Source: QHWT01 sp046726015
GTDB lineage: Bacteria; Acidobacteriota; Vicinamibacteria; Vicinamibacterales; 2-12-FULL-66-21
Assembly: GCA_046726015.1 (NCBI GenBank)
Contig: JBKOZS010000054.1
Span: 1-64,000, forward strand
Length of the DNA stretch: 64,000 nucleotides
Direction: 5' to 3'
The notes under the pieces: generated by a model
Told to the model about the DNA's origin: nothing
Databases searched by the model: none
Seen by the model: the letters and a program-made list of their open reading frames with translations, nothing else
Position numbers and translations under genes: made by a program
Part shown: positions 7,766 to 19,708 of the stretch, in pieces
Position numbering within the stretch: position 1 is the stretch's first letter
Layout: every line of letters begins with the position of its first letter

Positions 7766-10144
7766 ATGCTTCACGATATTCGTCATGCCTTCCGCATGTT
7801 TGCGGCCAGCCGGGGGTTCGTTCTCACTGTGCTGGTCACGATCGGCCTCGGCATCGGCGCAGGCTCGGCGGTGTTCAGCGTTGTCGACGCTGTCCTGCTG
7901 CGGCCGTTGCCGTATCCCCAGTCCGAACGCCTGGTCAGCATCTGGGCATCCGATCTGAAGACCGGCCGACCGTACGTTGAACTGTCTCCCCCGGAATTTC
8001 GCGCTCTGCGTGACGGCGCGAGGTCGCTCGCCGGTGTCGCGGCATACTCGTTGGCCCGCCGCGATTTCGCCGATCTCGACGGGCGCTCGACGCGAGTCAC
8101 GGCGGCTCGCGTCACCAACGGATTCCTGTCGGTGCTCGGGGCGTCCGTAACCATCGGACGCGGTTTCTCGGCGGAGGAATACAAGCGCCAGCAGGCGGTC
8201 GTCATCCTCAGCCATCGACTCTGGACGGCGCGCTATGCGGCGCAACACGACATCCTGGGAAAGCGCATCTATATCCGTCAAGAGCCGCACGAGGTCATCG
8301 GCGTGCTCGCGCGGGACCAGGAGTTTCCTCGCGGCGCTGACATTCTGAGGCCAATCAGGGACAGCGAAATCGAAGATGAAGACCGTGAGTTCCTGGTCGT
8401 GGCCCGTCTTCGTCCCGGCGTGAGTGCGGCCGTGGCGACCGACGAGGCCGCGGCGCTCGTCCAGAACGTCCCGGATCGCGATGCTTCCTCACCGCACCGT
8501 TTCAGCGCCTGGGTGCAGCCGTTGCAGTCAATGCTGGTAAAGGACGCGCGGATGGCGCTGCTGCTGCTGCTTGCCGCCGTTGCCGTCGTTGTCCTGATGG
8601 TGTGCGTCAATGTCGCCGGTCTGCTGCTGGCCCGCGCGGCGGCGCGACGGAAGGAGATGGCGGTGCGCGCGGCGCTCGGCGCCAGCCGGCGCCGTCTCGC
8701 GTCCCTGTGCCTCGCGGAGAGTCTCGTGCTCGCGGGAACCGGCGGCCTGCTGGGAGTGGGACTCGGACACCTCTTGCTGCGCGCGATGATTGCTATCGTT
8801 CCGCGCGAAGTACCGAGACTGAACGAGGTGGTTCTTGACGCGCGGGCGACCGCAATCATGGTCGGAGTGGCGCTTGCGTGCGGAGTACTGTTCGGCGTCG
8901 CGCCGGCCTGGACCGAATCGAGACAAGACCCGCGCGACGGGTTCGATGGGTCCCGCAGCCCCACTGCGTCACCGCGCAGGCTGTGGCTTCGTCGCGCGCT
9001 GGTAACCGCCCAGATCATGATGTCGACGGTACTGATTGTTGCCGCCGCGCAGATTGCCGCCGGCTTTCAGCACCTGGTCGAATTCGATCGCGGGTTCCGC
9101 CACATGGACCTCCTGGAGATGCAGGTCGCTCCGACGCGACCCGAGAGTTCCGACTCGATCGCCGCGCTTTACGACGGCGTCCGGCGACGAGTGGCGGCAC
9201 TGCCTGCCGTCCGCACGGTGGAGTTCGCCAACTTCAGTGCGATGGACACGAGAAGCCTGCGCCGGCCGATTCGGATTGAAGGCGCCGAGTCCACGCGCTC
9301 CCCGGTGGAGGTCAATATCGGCATCGTTTCTCCGGGATACTTCCAGGCGATTGGTGCGCGACGTCTGGACGGCCGGCTGTTTGCCTGGGAGATCGACTAC
9401 AAGGGGGCCGCTCCGGTCGCGATCGTGAACCAGGCCTTCGTCGACGCGCTCCTTCGCGACGGACCGGTCCTTGGACGCACGCTCACGATTCAGGACCTCT
9501 CGGGACAGAAGCCGCGCATCGTCGGAGTGGTCGCCGATTTGAAACCGAGCGTTCAGTCCGTTCCAGCACCGACGATCTACGTGCCCTTCGGTCAGCAATT
9601 CTGGCCCGCCATGCACGTCACGATCGGCATGGCGAGCGACGATCCGGTCGAGGCCGTTCCGATGATTCGGGAACAGATCTGGGCGGCAGCCCCGGGCGTC
9701 ACGCTGGAAAACGTCGGCACGTTGCGCGACAAGGTTGCGCGCACGCTGGTCACGCCGCGATTCAACACCGCCGCCGTAGCGAGTTTTGCGATGCTGGCCC
9801 TCGTTCTTGCTGCGATTGGAATTTACGGCCTGGTCGCGCTCGTGGTTTCAAGCCGCAGGCACGAGATGGCAATTCGACAAGCCGTCGGCGCGAGCCCGGC
9901 CAACATCGTCGGCATTGTTTTGCGGGACGGCCTGATGCTCGCCGTTGCGGGCATGGCCGCAGGTCTGCCCGCGGCGCTTGCCGCCGCGCGACTGCTGTCG
10001 TCGTCTTTGTACGGTGTGGTTTGGTGGGAGCCGTCTACTCTGCTGGTAGCGGTGATGGTGACAGCCGGCGCTACCCTGCTCGCCAGTCTGTTCCCGGCGA
10101 TCCGAGCCGTTCGAGCGGATCCGGTGATGGTGTTGCGAGAGTAG
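7766..10144 (+). CDS. Orphan FtsX/MacB-type permease (ADOP family)
   Basis: A 792-residue integral membrane protein with two MacB-like periplasmic domains and two FtsX domains in tandem, the arrangement known as acidobacterial duplicated orphan permease. The N-terminus has a first helix (GFVLTVLVTIGLGIGAGSA) and the signature FSVVDAVLLRPLPYP. The first FtsX domain contains LLARAAARRKEMAVRAALGASRRR (about residues 290-315), and the C-terminal one repeats the theme with SSRRHEMAIRQAVGASPANI. No ATP-binding partner lies beside it. The ATG at 7766 was preferred to the in-frame TTG at 7745, which falls in the repeat island. The substrate is unknown; MacB relatives move toxins, peptides or lipoproteins. 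Confidence 0.88.
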   Translation: MLHDIRHAFRMFAASRGFVLTVLVTIGLGIGAGSAVFSVVDAVLLRPLPYPQSERLVSIWASDLKTGRPYVELSPPEFRALRDGARSLAGVAAYSLARRDFADLDGRSTRVTAARVTNGFLSVLGASVTIGRGFSAEEYKRQQAVVILSHRLWTARYAAQHDILGKRIYIRQEPHEVIGVLARDQEFPRGADILRPIRDSEIEDEDREFLVVARLRPGVSAAVATDEAAALVQNVPDRDASSPHRFSAWVQPLQSMLVKDARMALLLLLAAVAVVVLMVCVNVAGLLLARAAARRKEMAVRAALGASRRRLASLCLAESLVLAGTGGLLGVGLGHLLLRAMIAIVPREVPRLNEVVLDARATAIMVGVALACGVLFGVAPAWTESRQDPRDGFDGSRSPTASPRRLWLRRALVTAQIMMSTVLIVAAAQIAAGFQHLVEFDRGFRHMDLLEMQVAPTRPESSDSIAALYDGVRRRVAALPAVRTVEFANFSAMDTRSLRRPIRIEGAESTRSPVEVNIGIVSPGYFQAIGARRLDGRLFAWEIDYKGAAPVAIVNQAFVDALLRDGPVLGRTLTIQDLSGQKPRIVGVVADLKPSVQSVPAPTIYVPFGQQFWPAMHVTIGMASDDPVEAVPMIREQIWAAAPGVTLENVGTLRDKVARTLVTPRFNTAAVASFAMLALVLAAIGIYGLVALVVSSRRHEMAIRQAVGASPANIVGIVLRDGLMLAVAGMAAGLPAALAAARLLSSSLYGVVWWEPSTLLVAVMVTAGATLLASLFPAIRAVRADPVMVLRE

Positions 10145-10147
10145 GAA

Positions 10148-11082
10148 CTAGCGCACGGCGGCTTGCTGCATGAGGCGGTTCGTTTCTTCAGGGGTCGGCA
10201 CGCCGTTGATGGCGCCCAGGCGGGTGCAGCTCAATCCAGCGGCGGCGTTGGCGAAGCGCAGCATGTCGTGCGGCCCGTCGCCGCGCAGCAGCGCGACAAT
10301 CAGCGCACCGCGGAAGACGTCACCGGCGCCGGTCGTATCGACGGCGTCGATCACGAACGCCGGCTCCCGGTAAATCCGGTCACCGTCCAGCAGGATGGCG
10401 CCGCGCGGCCCGAGCGTCACGCACATGCGTCCGTCGTTCAACCGGCGCAGCTTGCGGAGGGCGCGCTCGAAGTCCGCCTCACCCGTCAGGGCCTTCGGCA
10501 CGTGTTCCGCAAACATCGGCATTGTCACGGCGGCAACGAGCTCCTCGGTGCGCGGAGTCAGCCGATCGATGTCGCTGGTCACGATGACGCCTGCGTCGCG
10601 CGCGATGAGCGCCGCGCGAATTGCCGCATCCTGGTCGACGTCGTCCACGTGGACGACGCGTGCGGCGGTCAGGATTTCGGGAGGCAGTTCGCGCGGGCGG
10701 AGCGCAAGCCCTTCATGCCGGTCCCAGAGGACGATGCGTTCGCCTGCCTGCTCGTCTACCATGATGACGGCGAACTGGTTGGTGACGTCGCGGATGACGG
10801 CGTCCGTCATGTCGACATCGCGGCGCACGAGCTCGTCGCGCAGACGACGCCCGTTGTCGTCGGTTCCTGTCGCGCCGATGTACTTCGTCCGCAGGCCCAT
10901 CGCGGTGCAGGTGCACAGGGCCGTCGCCACCTGTCCGCCACAGGACAGCGAGTGGCTGCTGATCCGCATCTTCGCGTTGGGGCCGTCGCGCTCGGGATAG
11001 GCGGGGAGCTGATAGACGTAGTCGACCGAGTTGGCGCCGACGCCAACCACGTCGAAGACCGCGCCTATCTGCGAAGGATCCA

Positions 11083-11083
<1 letters not shown>
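10148..11083 (-). CDS. PfkB-family sugar kinase
   Basis: A ribokinase-like kinase of 311 residues. The N-terminal PfkB region has VVGVGANSVDYVYQLP and GGQVATALCTCTAMG. The C-terminal signature DTTGAGDVFRGAL carries the catalytic aspartate and anion hole. Its ATG overlaps the carB stop by one base (TGATG), so it is probably translated with carAB, although no metabolic link is obvious. Candidate substrates are ribose, adenosine, fructose or an inositol-pathway sugar acid. It lacks the features I would need to call IolC, and it is on the opposite strand from the iol operon. It ends three bases from the convergent permease stop. Confidence 0.85.
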
Positions 11084-14370
<3,287 letters not shown>

Positions 14371-14372
14371 GC

Positions 14373-15497
14373 TTACGCGCGCTTCTCCATCTCTTCGACG
14401 AACTGCTTGAAGAGGTAATCCGCGTCGTGCGGACCGGGCGAGGCCTCCGGGTGGTACTGGACGCAGAACAGTGGCTTGGTCTTGTGACGCAGCCCCTCGA
14501 CCGTGCCGTCGTACAAGTTGACGTGCGTGACAGCGACGTCCGAGGGCAGCGAATCAGGATCGACCGCGAAGCCGTGATTCTGCGAGGTGATCTCGACTTT
14601 CCCCGACTCGAGTTCCTTCACCGGATGGTTTGCGCCGCGGTGACCGAACTTCAACTTGTAGGTCTGGCCTCCCATCGCGAGCGAGAGGATCTGGTGACCG
14701 AGACAGATACCGAACGTGGCGACGTTCGCGTCCACCAGTTGCTTCGCGTGGCCGATCGCGTACGACAGCGCCGCGGGATCGCCAGGCCCGTTGCTGAGAA
14801 ACACGCCGTCAGGTTTGGTCGCCAGGAGATCCGACGGAGGCGCGGTCGCTGGAAACACGGTGACGTCGCACCCGTAGGCGGTGAAGCGTCGCAGGATGTT
14901 CCACTTCATCCCGAAGTCGTACGCCGCGACGCGCAGGTTGCGCCGCGCGCGCCGCTGCGGTGCGGGGCGGAACTCATCGCTCGTCCCGGTTGGTGTCCAT
15001 TCGAACGGCCGCTCGCACGTGACGCCGAGCACCAGGTCCGAACCCTCCATCTGCGGCAGGCCCTGCGCGCGGTCGACCAGCTCCCGGGGATCGGCGTCGC
15101 CGGTCGCGATGACGCCGCGCATGACGCCGGCCGAGCGCAGCACGCGCGTGAGCGCGCGGGTGTCGATGTCGGAGATCGCGACGATGTTGTTGGCGACGAG
15201 GTAGTCGCGTAGCGTGGCGTTCGCGCGCCAGTTGCTCGCGATTGGCGATTCATCACGAATGATGAAGCCGGCGACCTGCGGCGCGCGCGATTCCTGGTCG
15301 TCGGGCGCGACGCCGTAATTGCCCATCTCCGGCGCCGTCATCGTGACGATCTGCCCGGCGTAAGAGGGGTCGGTGAGCACTTCCTGGTAGCCGGTCATGC
15401 TGGTGTTGAACACGACTTCGCCGCCGGTTTCACCGGTGGCGCCTGCCGCCTCCCCTTCGTACCAGTTGCCGTTTTCAAGCGCGAGTATGGCTTTCAT
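14373..15497 (-). CDS. carA: Carbamoyl-phosphate synthase small chain
   Basis: Glutaminase subunit that delivers ammonia to CarB. It has 374 residues, the normal size. The N-terminal CPSase domain has FNTSMTGYQEVLTDPSYAGQ. The class I amidotransferase domain has the nucleophile elbow FGICLGHQILSLAMG and the His/Glu of CVQYHPEASPGPHD. Its ATG overlaps the stop of the upstream PEGA pseudokinase by four bases (ATGA), an unusual partner for carA. argH lies 4 kb away in a separate operon. Confidence 0.98.
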   Translation of the reverse strand: MKAILALENGNWYEGEAAGATGETGGEVVFNTSMTGYQEVLTDPSYAGQIVTMTAPEMGNYGVAPDDQESRAPQVAGFIIRDESPIASNWRANATLRDYLVANNIVAISDIDTRALTRVLRSAGVMRGVIATGDADPRELVDRAQGLPQMEGSDLVLGVTCERPFEWTPTGTSDEFRPAPQRRARRNLRVAAYDFGMKWNILRRFTAYGCDVTVFPATAPPSDLLATKPDGVFLSNGPGDPAALSYAIGHAKQLVDANVATFGICLGHQILSLAMGGQTYKLKFGHRGANHPVKELESGKVEITSQNHGFAVDPDSLPSDVAVTHVNLYDGTVEGLRHKTKPLFCVQYHPEASPGPHDADYLFKQFVEEMEKRA

Positions 15498-17659
15498 TGC
15501 AGTTGGAAACGTTCGAGAGAGCCGGTCACGCGGCGGACCTCACCCGCCGTGACCGTGGCCGTGGAGAACCACGGCTTGTGTTCCGCCAGTTCGATTCGCA
15601 CGACATGCGTGCCGATCGGCACGCCGGGCAAACGAAGCGGCGTTCTGCCGACGACCTTGCCGTCGAGCAGCACGTTGGCTCCCTGCGGCCGTGAATCCAC
15701 GAACAGCTCGCCGGTGTAGCCGGCCTGGCCTGGCGGCGCGCTTGCCGGCGGTCTCGCCGATGGCGCTGGGCGCTGGGGCGCGGACGACGAGGCGGCGCGG
15801 GTCTCGCGCTGCAGGCGGAGGTCGACGGTGCGCGCCGTCGAGCGCGAGTTCAACGTCACTTCTTCCCGTGCGACCTGGTAGCCGTCCTGCACGACACGCA
15901 GGTTGTAATTCCCGAACGGAAGATTCTCGAGCGTGAGCGGCGTGCGGCCACGCCACTGGCCGTTGACCGTCACGTTCGCCCGCGATGGCGTCGATCGCAC
16001 GACCAGCCGTCCGCGTGTCACTGCTGGTGCTTCGGATCGCGTCGGCGTCGCGGGCGCGGTGCGCGACGCGGGCGGACCGGCGGCAGCCGTCTCGTCCGGC
16101 ACCGCGGGCGCTTCAGTTGGCGGCGCCGGCGACTGGGTTTTCGAGACTGCCTGCTCGCTCCACTGCCGCGCATTGCGATTCGCGCTGGTGCCGGTTGGCG
16201 CACCCGCATCCCGCGTCGCGGCGGCTGACGTGCTGTCGGGCGCCACCCGCGCGCCGCTACCGACGAAATATCCCGCCGCAAACCCGCCGAGCAGTCCCAT
16301 CACCAGTGTGATGGCGATCGGCAACACCGCCGGTCGCGATCGTTCCGGCACATCGCTGCTCTCCGGCTGATACGCGGACTCCGGCGTGGCGTATGACGGC
16401 TCCGATGGCGTGTAGAGCGGCGCGGTGTCTGCGCGGGTCTCATAGGAGGCTTCGAGCGGACGGCGTGCGTCCGCTTCCGCGTGCTGCGCCTCGACGAAAT
16501 CGTCCGCGAACCGTCCGGTGTCGTCGGCCCGTACGAACGAATCATCAATCGGATGTGTTCGGCCAGTCGATTCCGGTTCCTCGAAATTCACCAGCGCGGG
16601 TTCTTCAGCCGCCTCATCCTCGATTGCCGCGTGTACCGGATCCAGTTCATCTTCGACGGTGAACTCGCCCGGTGTAACCGCCGTCGGCAGGCTGACCACC
16701 GGTTCCGGCGTTCGGACTGCCGGCTCAGGGGTCGGATCTGGAAAATCAGCAACCTGCGGCTCGGGGCTTGCCTCGATCGAGTCGGGACTGTCGACCGATG
16801 CGCCTTCGTCGCTGCGCGACTCCCACTTTCGCGCGTCGCGCTCCGGCGGGGCAGGCGGCGAGACAGGCGGCGGTTCTGTCGCCGCAATCACCGCCACCGT
16901 CGCCACCGCATCCGTAATCGACGTGCCACGTGCGGCCGACTCGAGCGCGCTCGCGAACCCCAGCGCATTGCCATAACGCCGCGCGGGATCTTCGTCCATG
17001 GCGCGGGCGAGCACGTTTCGAATTGCCTCGGCATGTTGACCGGCGTCGGACCCAATGGATCCAATCTGCGCACCGGTGCCGGCGGGACGCCGTCCGGTCA
17101 GGAGCTCGAAGGCAATCGCCGCGAGCGCAAACACATCGGCGGGTGTGCTCCACTCGGCGCCCGCGATCCGTTCCGGCGCGCTGTAAGGTCGGCGGACAGG
17201 TGCGCGGATGCCAATGCGCTCAATGGCTTCGGTCACACCAAAGCCGGTGGCGCGGGCTTCATCGGGGGTGACAAAAATGTCCCGTGGGTGGAGCGCGCCG
17301 TGACCGACTCCCGCCGCGCGCGCGAAGTCGATCGCGCCCGCGAGTTGTGTGATGAACGGGAGCACCTTCTCGATCGGGGCCGGCGCATAGTGGCGCATCG
17401 CGACGTCGAGCGACTCCGCGGCCACGTACTCTTCGGCGCGATAGGCGACGGTCCCTTCGATGCCGGCCGCAATGGGCTCGACGATGGACGGATGGAACAG
17501 TCCGACTTCGGTAGCCCGGCTCAGCTCGTCGGCCAGCGCCTGCGCAGCTTCTGGAATGATGTCGAGGCGGAACACTTTGACGGCGACCAGGCGGTCGCGC
17601 GTCGGCTCATACGTGCGGAACACGGGACCAAGCGCGCCAACGCCAATCTGGTGCAGCAC
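15494..17659 (-). CDS. Membrane-anchored Ser/Thr pseudokinase with two C-terminal PEGA domains
   Basis: The N-terminal 250 residues are kinase-like: a glycine loop IGVGALGPVF and the ATP-binding lysine in VAVKVF (K28). Catalysis should be lost, because HRDLKPxN reads HGALHPRD (Asp replaced by Ala122) and DFG reads GFG (139-141). A long acidic, Pro-rich linker leads to one transmembrane helix (about 443-468). Two PEGA domains follow, probably outside the cytoplasm: VVRSTPSRANVTVNGQWRGR and VDSRPQGANVLLDGKVVGRT. The GTG at 17659 follows a homologous GPFRVL segment encoded upstream in the same open frame, so the real start is probably earlier and non-ATG. It may be a nucleotide-sensing or scaffold protein. 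Its stop overlaps carA. Confidence 0.85.
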   Translation of the reverse strand: MLHQIGVGALGPVFRTYEPTRDRLVAVKVFRLDIIPEAAQALADELSRATEVGLFHPSIVEPIAAGIEGTVAYRAEEYVAAESLDVAMRHYAPAPIEKVLPFITQLAGAIDFARAAGVGHGALHPRDIFVTPDEARATGFGVTEAIERIGIRAPVRRPYSAPERIAGAEWSTPADVFALAAIAFELLTGRRPAGTGAQIGSIGSDAGQHAEAIRNVLARAMDEDPARRYGNALGFASALESAARGTSITDAVATVAVIAATEPPPVSPPAPPERDARKWESRSDEGASVDSPDSIEASPEPQVADFPDPTPEPAVRTPEPVVSLPTAVTPGEFTVEDELDPVHAAIEDEAAEEPALVNFEEPESTGRTHPIDDSFVRADDTGRFADDFVEAQHAEADARRPLEASYETRADTAPLYTPSEPSYATPESAYQPESSDVPERSRPAVLPIAITLVMGLLGGFAAGYFVGSGARVAPDSTSAAATRDAGAPTGTSANRNARQWSEQAVSKTQSPAPPTEAPAVPDETAAAGPPASRTAPATPTRSEAPAVTRGRLVVRSTPSRANVTVNGQWRGRTPLTLENLPFGNYNLRVVQDGYQVAREEVTLNSRSTARTVDLRLQRETRAASSSAPQRPAPSARPPASAPPGQAGYTGELFVDSRPQGANVLLDGKVVGRTPLRLPGVPIGTHVVRIELAEHKPWFSTATVTAGEVRRVTGSLERFQLQ

Positions 17660-17865
17660 CCGAAAGGGGCCGAACGCAGGTGGCGGCGAAAATGCGTGCT
17701 GGTCCTCTCTGGTCAGCGGACGGATCTCCTCGGCAGGATCGATCCGAATGTAACATGAATCGAGCGCTGGGTCTGCCTTAAGACGACCCGCATGGTCCGG
17801 CTAACAGCCGGCTTCACGGCCGCGCGGGATCCTCGCTGCGCACCGCGGCGTCAGAGGCGGATGAG
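17660..17865. other. Divergent gap between the pseudokinase and bshC
   Basis: This 206-base gap holds the probable true N-terminus of the pseudokinase: its minus-strand frame stays open to about 17784 and encodes FGPFRVL just before the annotated GTG. The rest lies upstream of bshC. A short dyad CCGGCTAACAGCCGG stands at 17797-17811. No clear sigma-70 promoter was found. Confidence 0.4.
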
Positions 17866-19587
17866 ATGCCGCGCCGCCTTGACAGCTTTCCAAACCCTCT
17901 GAGAGAGTACGACACAGTGTCCGCGGAATCCGCCGCTCCTCCCTCCACTGAACCCGCGGGCCGCCTGCGAGCCTCTGCCGTTGACGTGCGCCGGTTTCCA
18001 TGGGTACGACCGCTCGCGGGGGATTACGCCTACAACTACGCTCACGTCGACGGGCTCTACGTCGGCGATCCAAAAGATCCAGAAGCGTGGAACGCGGCGA
18101 TCGCGCGCACGCAACAGCACAATCGCAACCGCGAGGCCGTCGCGACAGTCATCCGCGCGCAGCAGGAAGAGCGGGGCGCTCCGCACGCGGCACGCGAAGC
18201 GGGCGCGAAGCTCGCAAATCGCGCCACCGTCGCCATCGTCACCGGCCAGCAGGCAGGCGCGTTCGGCGGACCGCTGTTTACGCTCCTGAAGGCAGTCACG
18301 GCACTGCAACTCGCGCGACGTACCGCGCGGAATCACGACGTCCCGGCCGTCGCAGTGTTCTGGGTCGATGCGGAAGATCACGATTGGGAGGAAGTGCGAA
18401 GCTGTACGGTGCTCGACGCGGAGTACCAGCCGCGCACCGTCACGCTTTCATCCCCTGAAGGGGCGGGAGAGCTGCCGGTCGCATCGCTGACGCTGGACGA
18501 GCGCGTCGAGCAGGCCATCGCGGAACTCAAGACCGTTCTCCTGCAGACAGAATTCACGCCGGATGTCATCGATGGATTAACCAGGACCTGGTGTGCAGGA
18601 ACCGGGATGGCACGCGCGTTTGCGGCGTGGCTGGAACGTTTGCTCGGGCCTTATGGGCTGATCGTGTTCGAATCGGCGGATCCCGCGGCGAAGCCGCTCG
18701 CGGGCGAAGTCTTCACTCGCGAGCTCGCGTCGCCCGGCCGTACCGCCGCACTCGCCGCTGACGCAGGCAACAGGCTCGCGTCGCGTGGCCACACCCCGCA
18801 GGTCCTCCCACAGCACGACAGTCTCTCATTGTTCCGCCTCGATCACGGCCGCCGTCCCATTCGACGGCAGGGTTCCGATTACGTTGCCGGCGACGAAGTG
18901 TTTTCGGCCGATGCCCTGGCGCGAGAGGCCGCCGCACATCCCGAAGGGTTCAGCCCGAACGTGCTCCTCCGGCCAATCGTGCAGGACACGCTCTTGCCCA
19001 CCATCTGCTACGTCGCGGGCCCGAGCGAGCTCGCGTACCTCGGGCAGCTTCGCGGCGTTTACGAACAGTTCGGCGTGCCGATGCCGCTGATGTATCCGCG
19101 GGCCACCGCGACGCTGCTCGATTCCGGGGCATCACGGTTCTTGTCGAAGTACGGATTGGCGCTCGAGGATCTACAGCCGCAGGATGAATCAGCGCTGAAC
19201 CGGCTGCTGGCCTCGCAGCTCCCGGCGGAGGTCGAACAGGCGCTCCGCGATGCCTCGACACAGATTGAACAGGCGATGAAGCGCGTGATCGACGCGCTTC
19301 CCGCGCTCGATCCAACCCTGGCGGGCGCGGCGAAGACGACGCTTGGCAAGATGCAGCATGAGCTGCGCTCGCTTCATAACAAGGTGATCCACGCAGCGAA
19401 GAAGCGCGATGAAACATTGCGCCGTCAGTTCATGCGCGCGCAGGCGCAGGCCTTTCCACACGGGCAACCGCAGGAACGCGTCCTTGGCGTCGTCTATTTC
19501 CTGGACAAGTACGGACCCGCGCTGGTCGATCTGCTGATCACCGAGCTTCCGCTCGACATGGGGAAGCACTGGGTGATTGCACTGTGA
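17866..19587 (+). CDS. bshC: Putative cysteine ligase of bacillithiol biosynthesis
   Basis: BshC adds cysteine to glucosaminyl-malate to finish bacillithiol, a low-molecular-weight thiol. The protein has 573 residues, slightly longer than Bacillus BshC because of an N-terminal extension of about 35 residues. Diagnostic segments are VTGQQAGAFGGPLFTLLKA, AVFWVDAEDHDWEEV and, late in the protein, a coiled-coil region with EVEQALRDASTQIEQAMKR. bshA and a BshB-type cytosolic deacetylase are not in the window. The neighbouring PIG-L protein is secreted and so is not an obvious BshB. It converges on argH across a palindromic repeat island that contains both stop codons. Confidence 0.92.
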   Translation: MPRRLDSFPNPLREYDTVSAESAAPPSTEPAGRLRASAVDVRRFPWVRPLAGDYAYNYAHVDGLYVGDPKDPEAWNAAIARTQQHNRNREAVATVIRAQQEERGAPHAAREAGAKLANRATVAIVTGQQAGAFGGPLFTLLKAVTALQLARRTARNHDVPAVAVFWVDAEDHDWEEVRSCTVLDAEYQPRTVTLSSPEGAGELPVASLTLDERVEQAIAELKTVLLQTEFTPDVIDGLTRTWCAGTGMARAFAAWLERLLGPYGLIVFESADPAAKPLAGEVFTRELASPGRTAALAADAGNRLASRGHTPQVLPQHDSLSLFRLDHGRRPIRRQGSDYVAGDEVFSADALAREAAAHPEGFSPNVLLRPIVQDTLLPTICYVAGPSELAYLGQLRGVYEQFGVPMPLMYPRATATLLDSGASRFLSKYGLALEDLQPQDESALNRLLASQLPAEVEQALRDASTQIEQAMKRVIDALPALDPTLAGAAKTTLGKMQHELRSLHNKVIHAAKKRDETLRRQFMRAQAQAFPHGQPQERVLGVVYFLDKYGPALVDLLITELPLDMGKHWVIAL

Positions 19588-19708
19588 CTCGGCTCAAGGC
19601 TCAGGGCTCAAGGCTGGCTCAGGGCTTAATTTAAGACTTACGGCTTAAGCCGGCGCGTGCCTTGAGTCGCGGCCTGAGCCATGAGTCATAAGCCATGAGC
19701 CGAGTCAC
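19584..19708. repeat. Palindromic CTCAAGGCTCAGG island between convergent bshC and argH
   Basis: A 125-base island with perfect 13-base terminal inverted repeats: GTGACTCGGCTCA at 19584-19596 and TGAGCCGAGTCAC at 19696-19708. Inside are repeated words such as ggctcaaggctcaggg on the left and gccttgagtc/ccatgagtcat on the right, in opposite orientation. The ends overlap the stop codons of both genes. It could form a very long hairpin and act as a bidirectional terminator; this is inference. The same word family recurs near 44390-44526 and 60129-60182. Confidence 0.75.
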
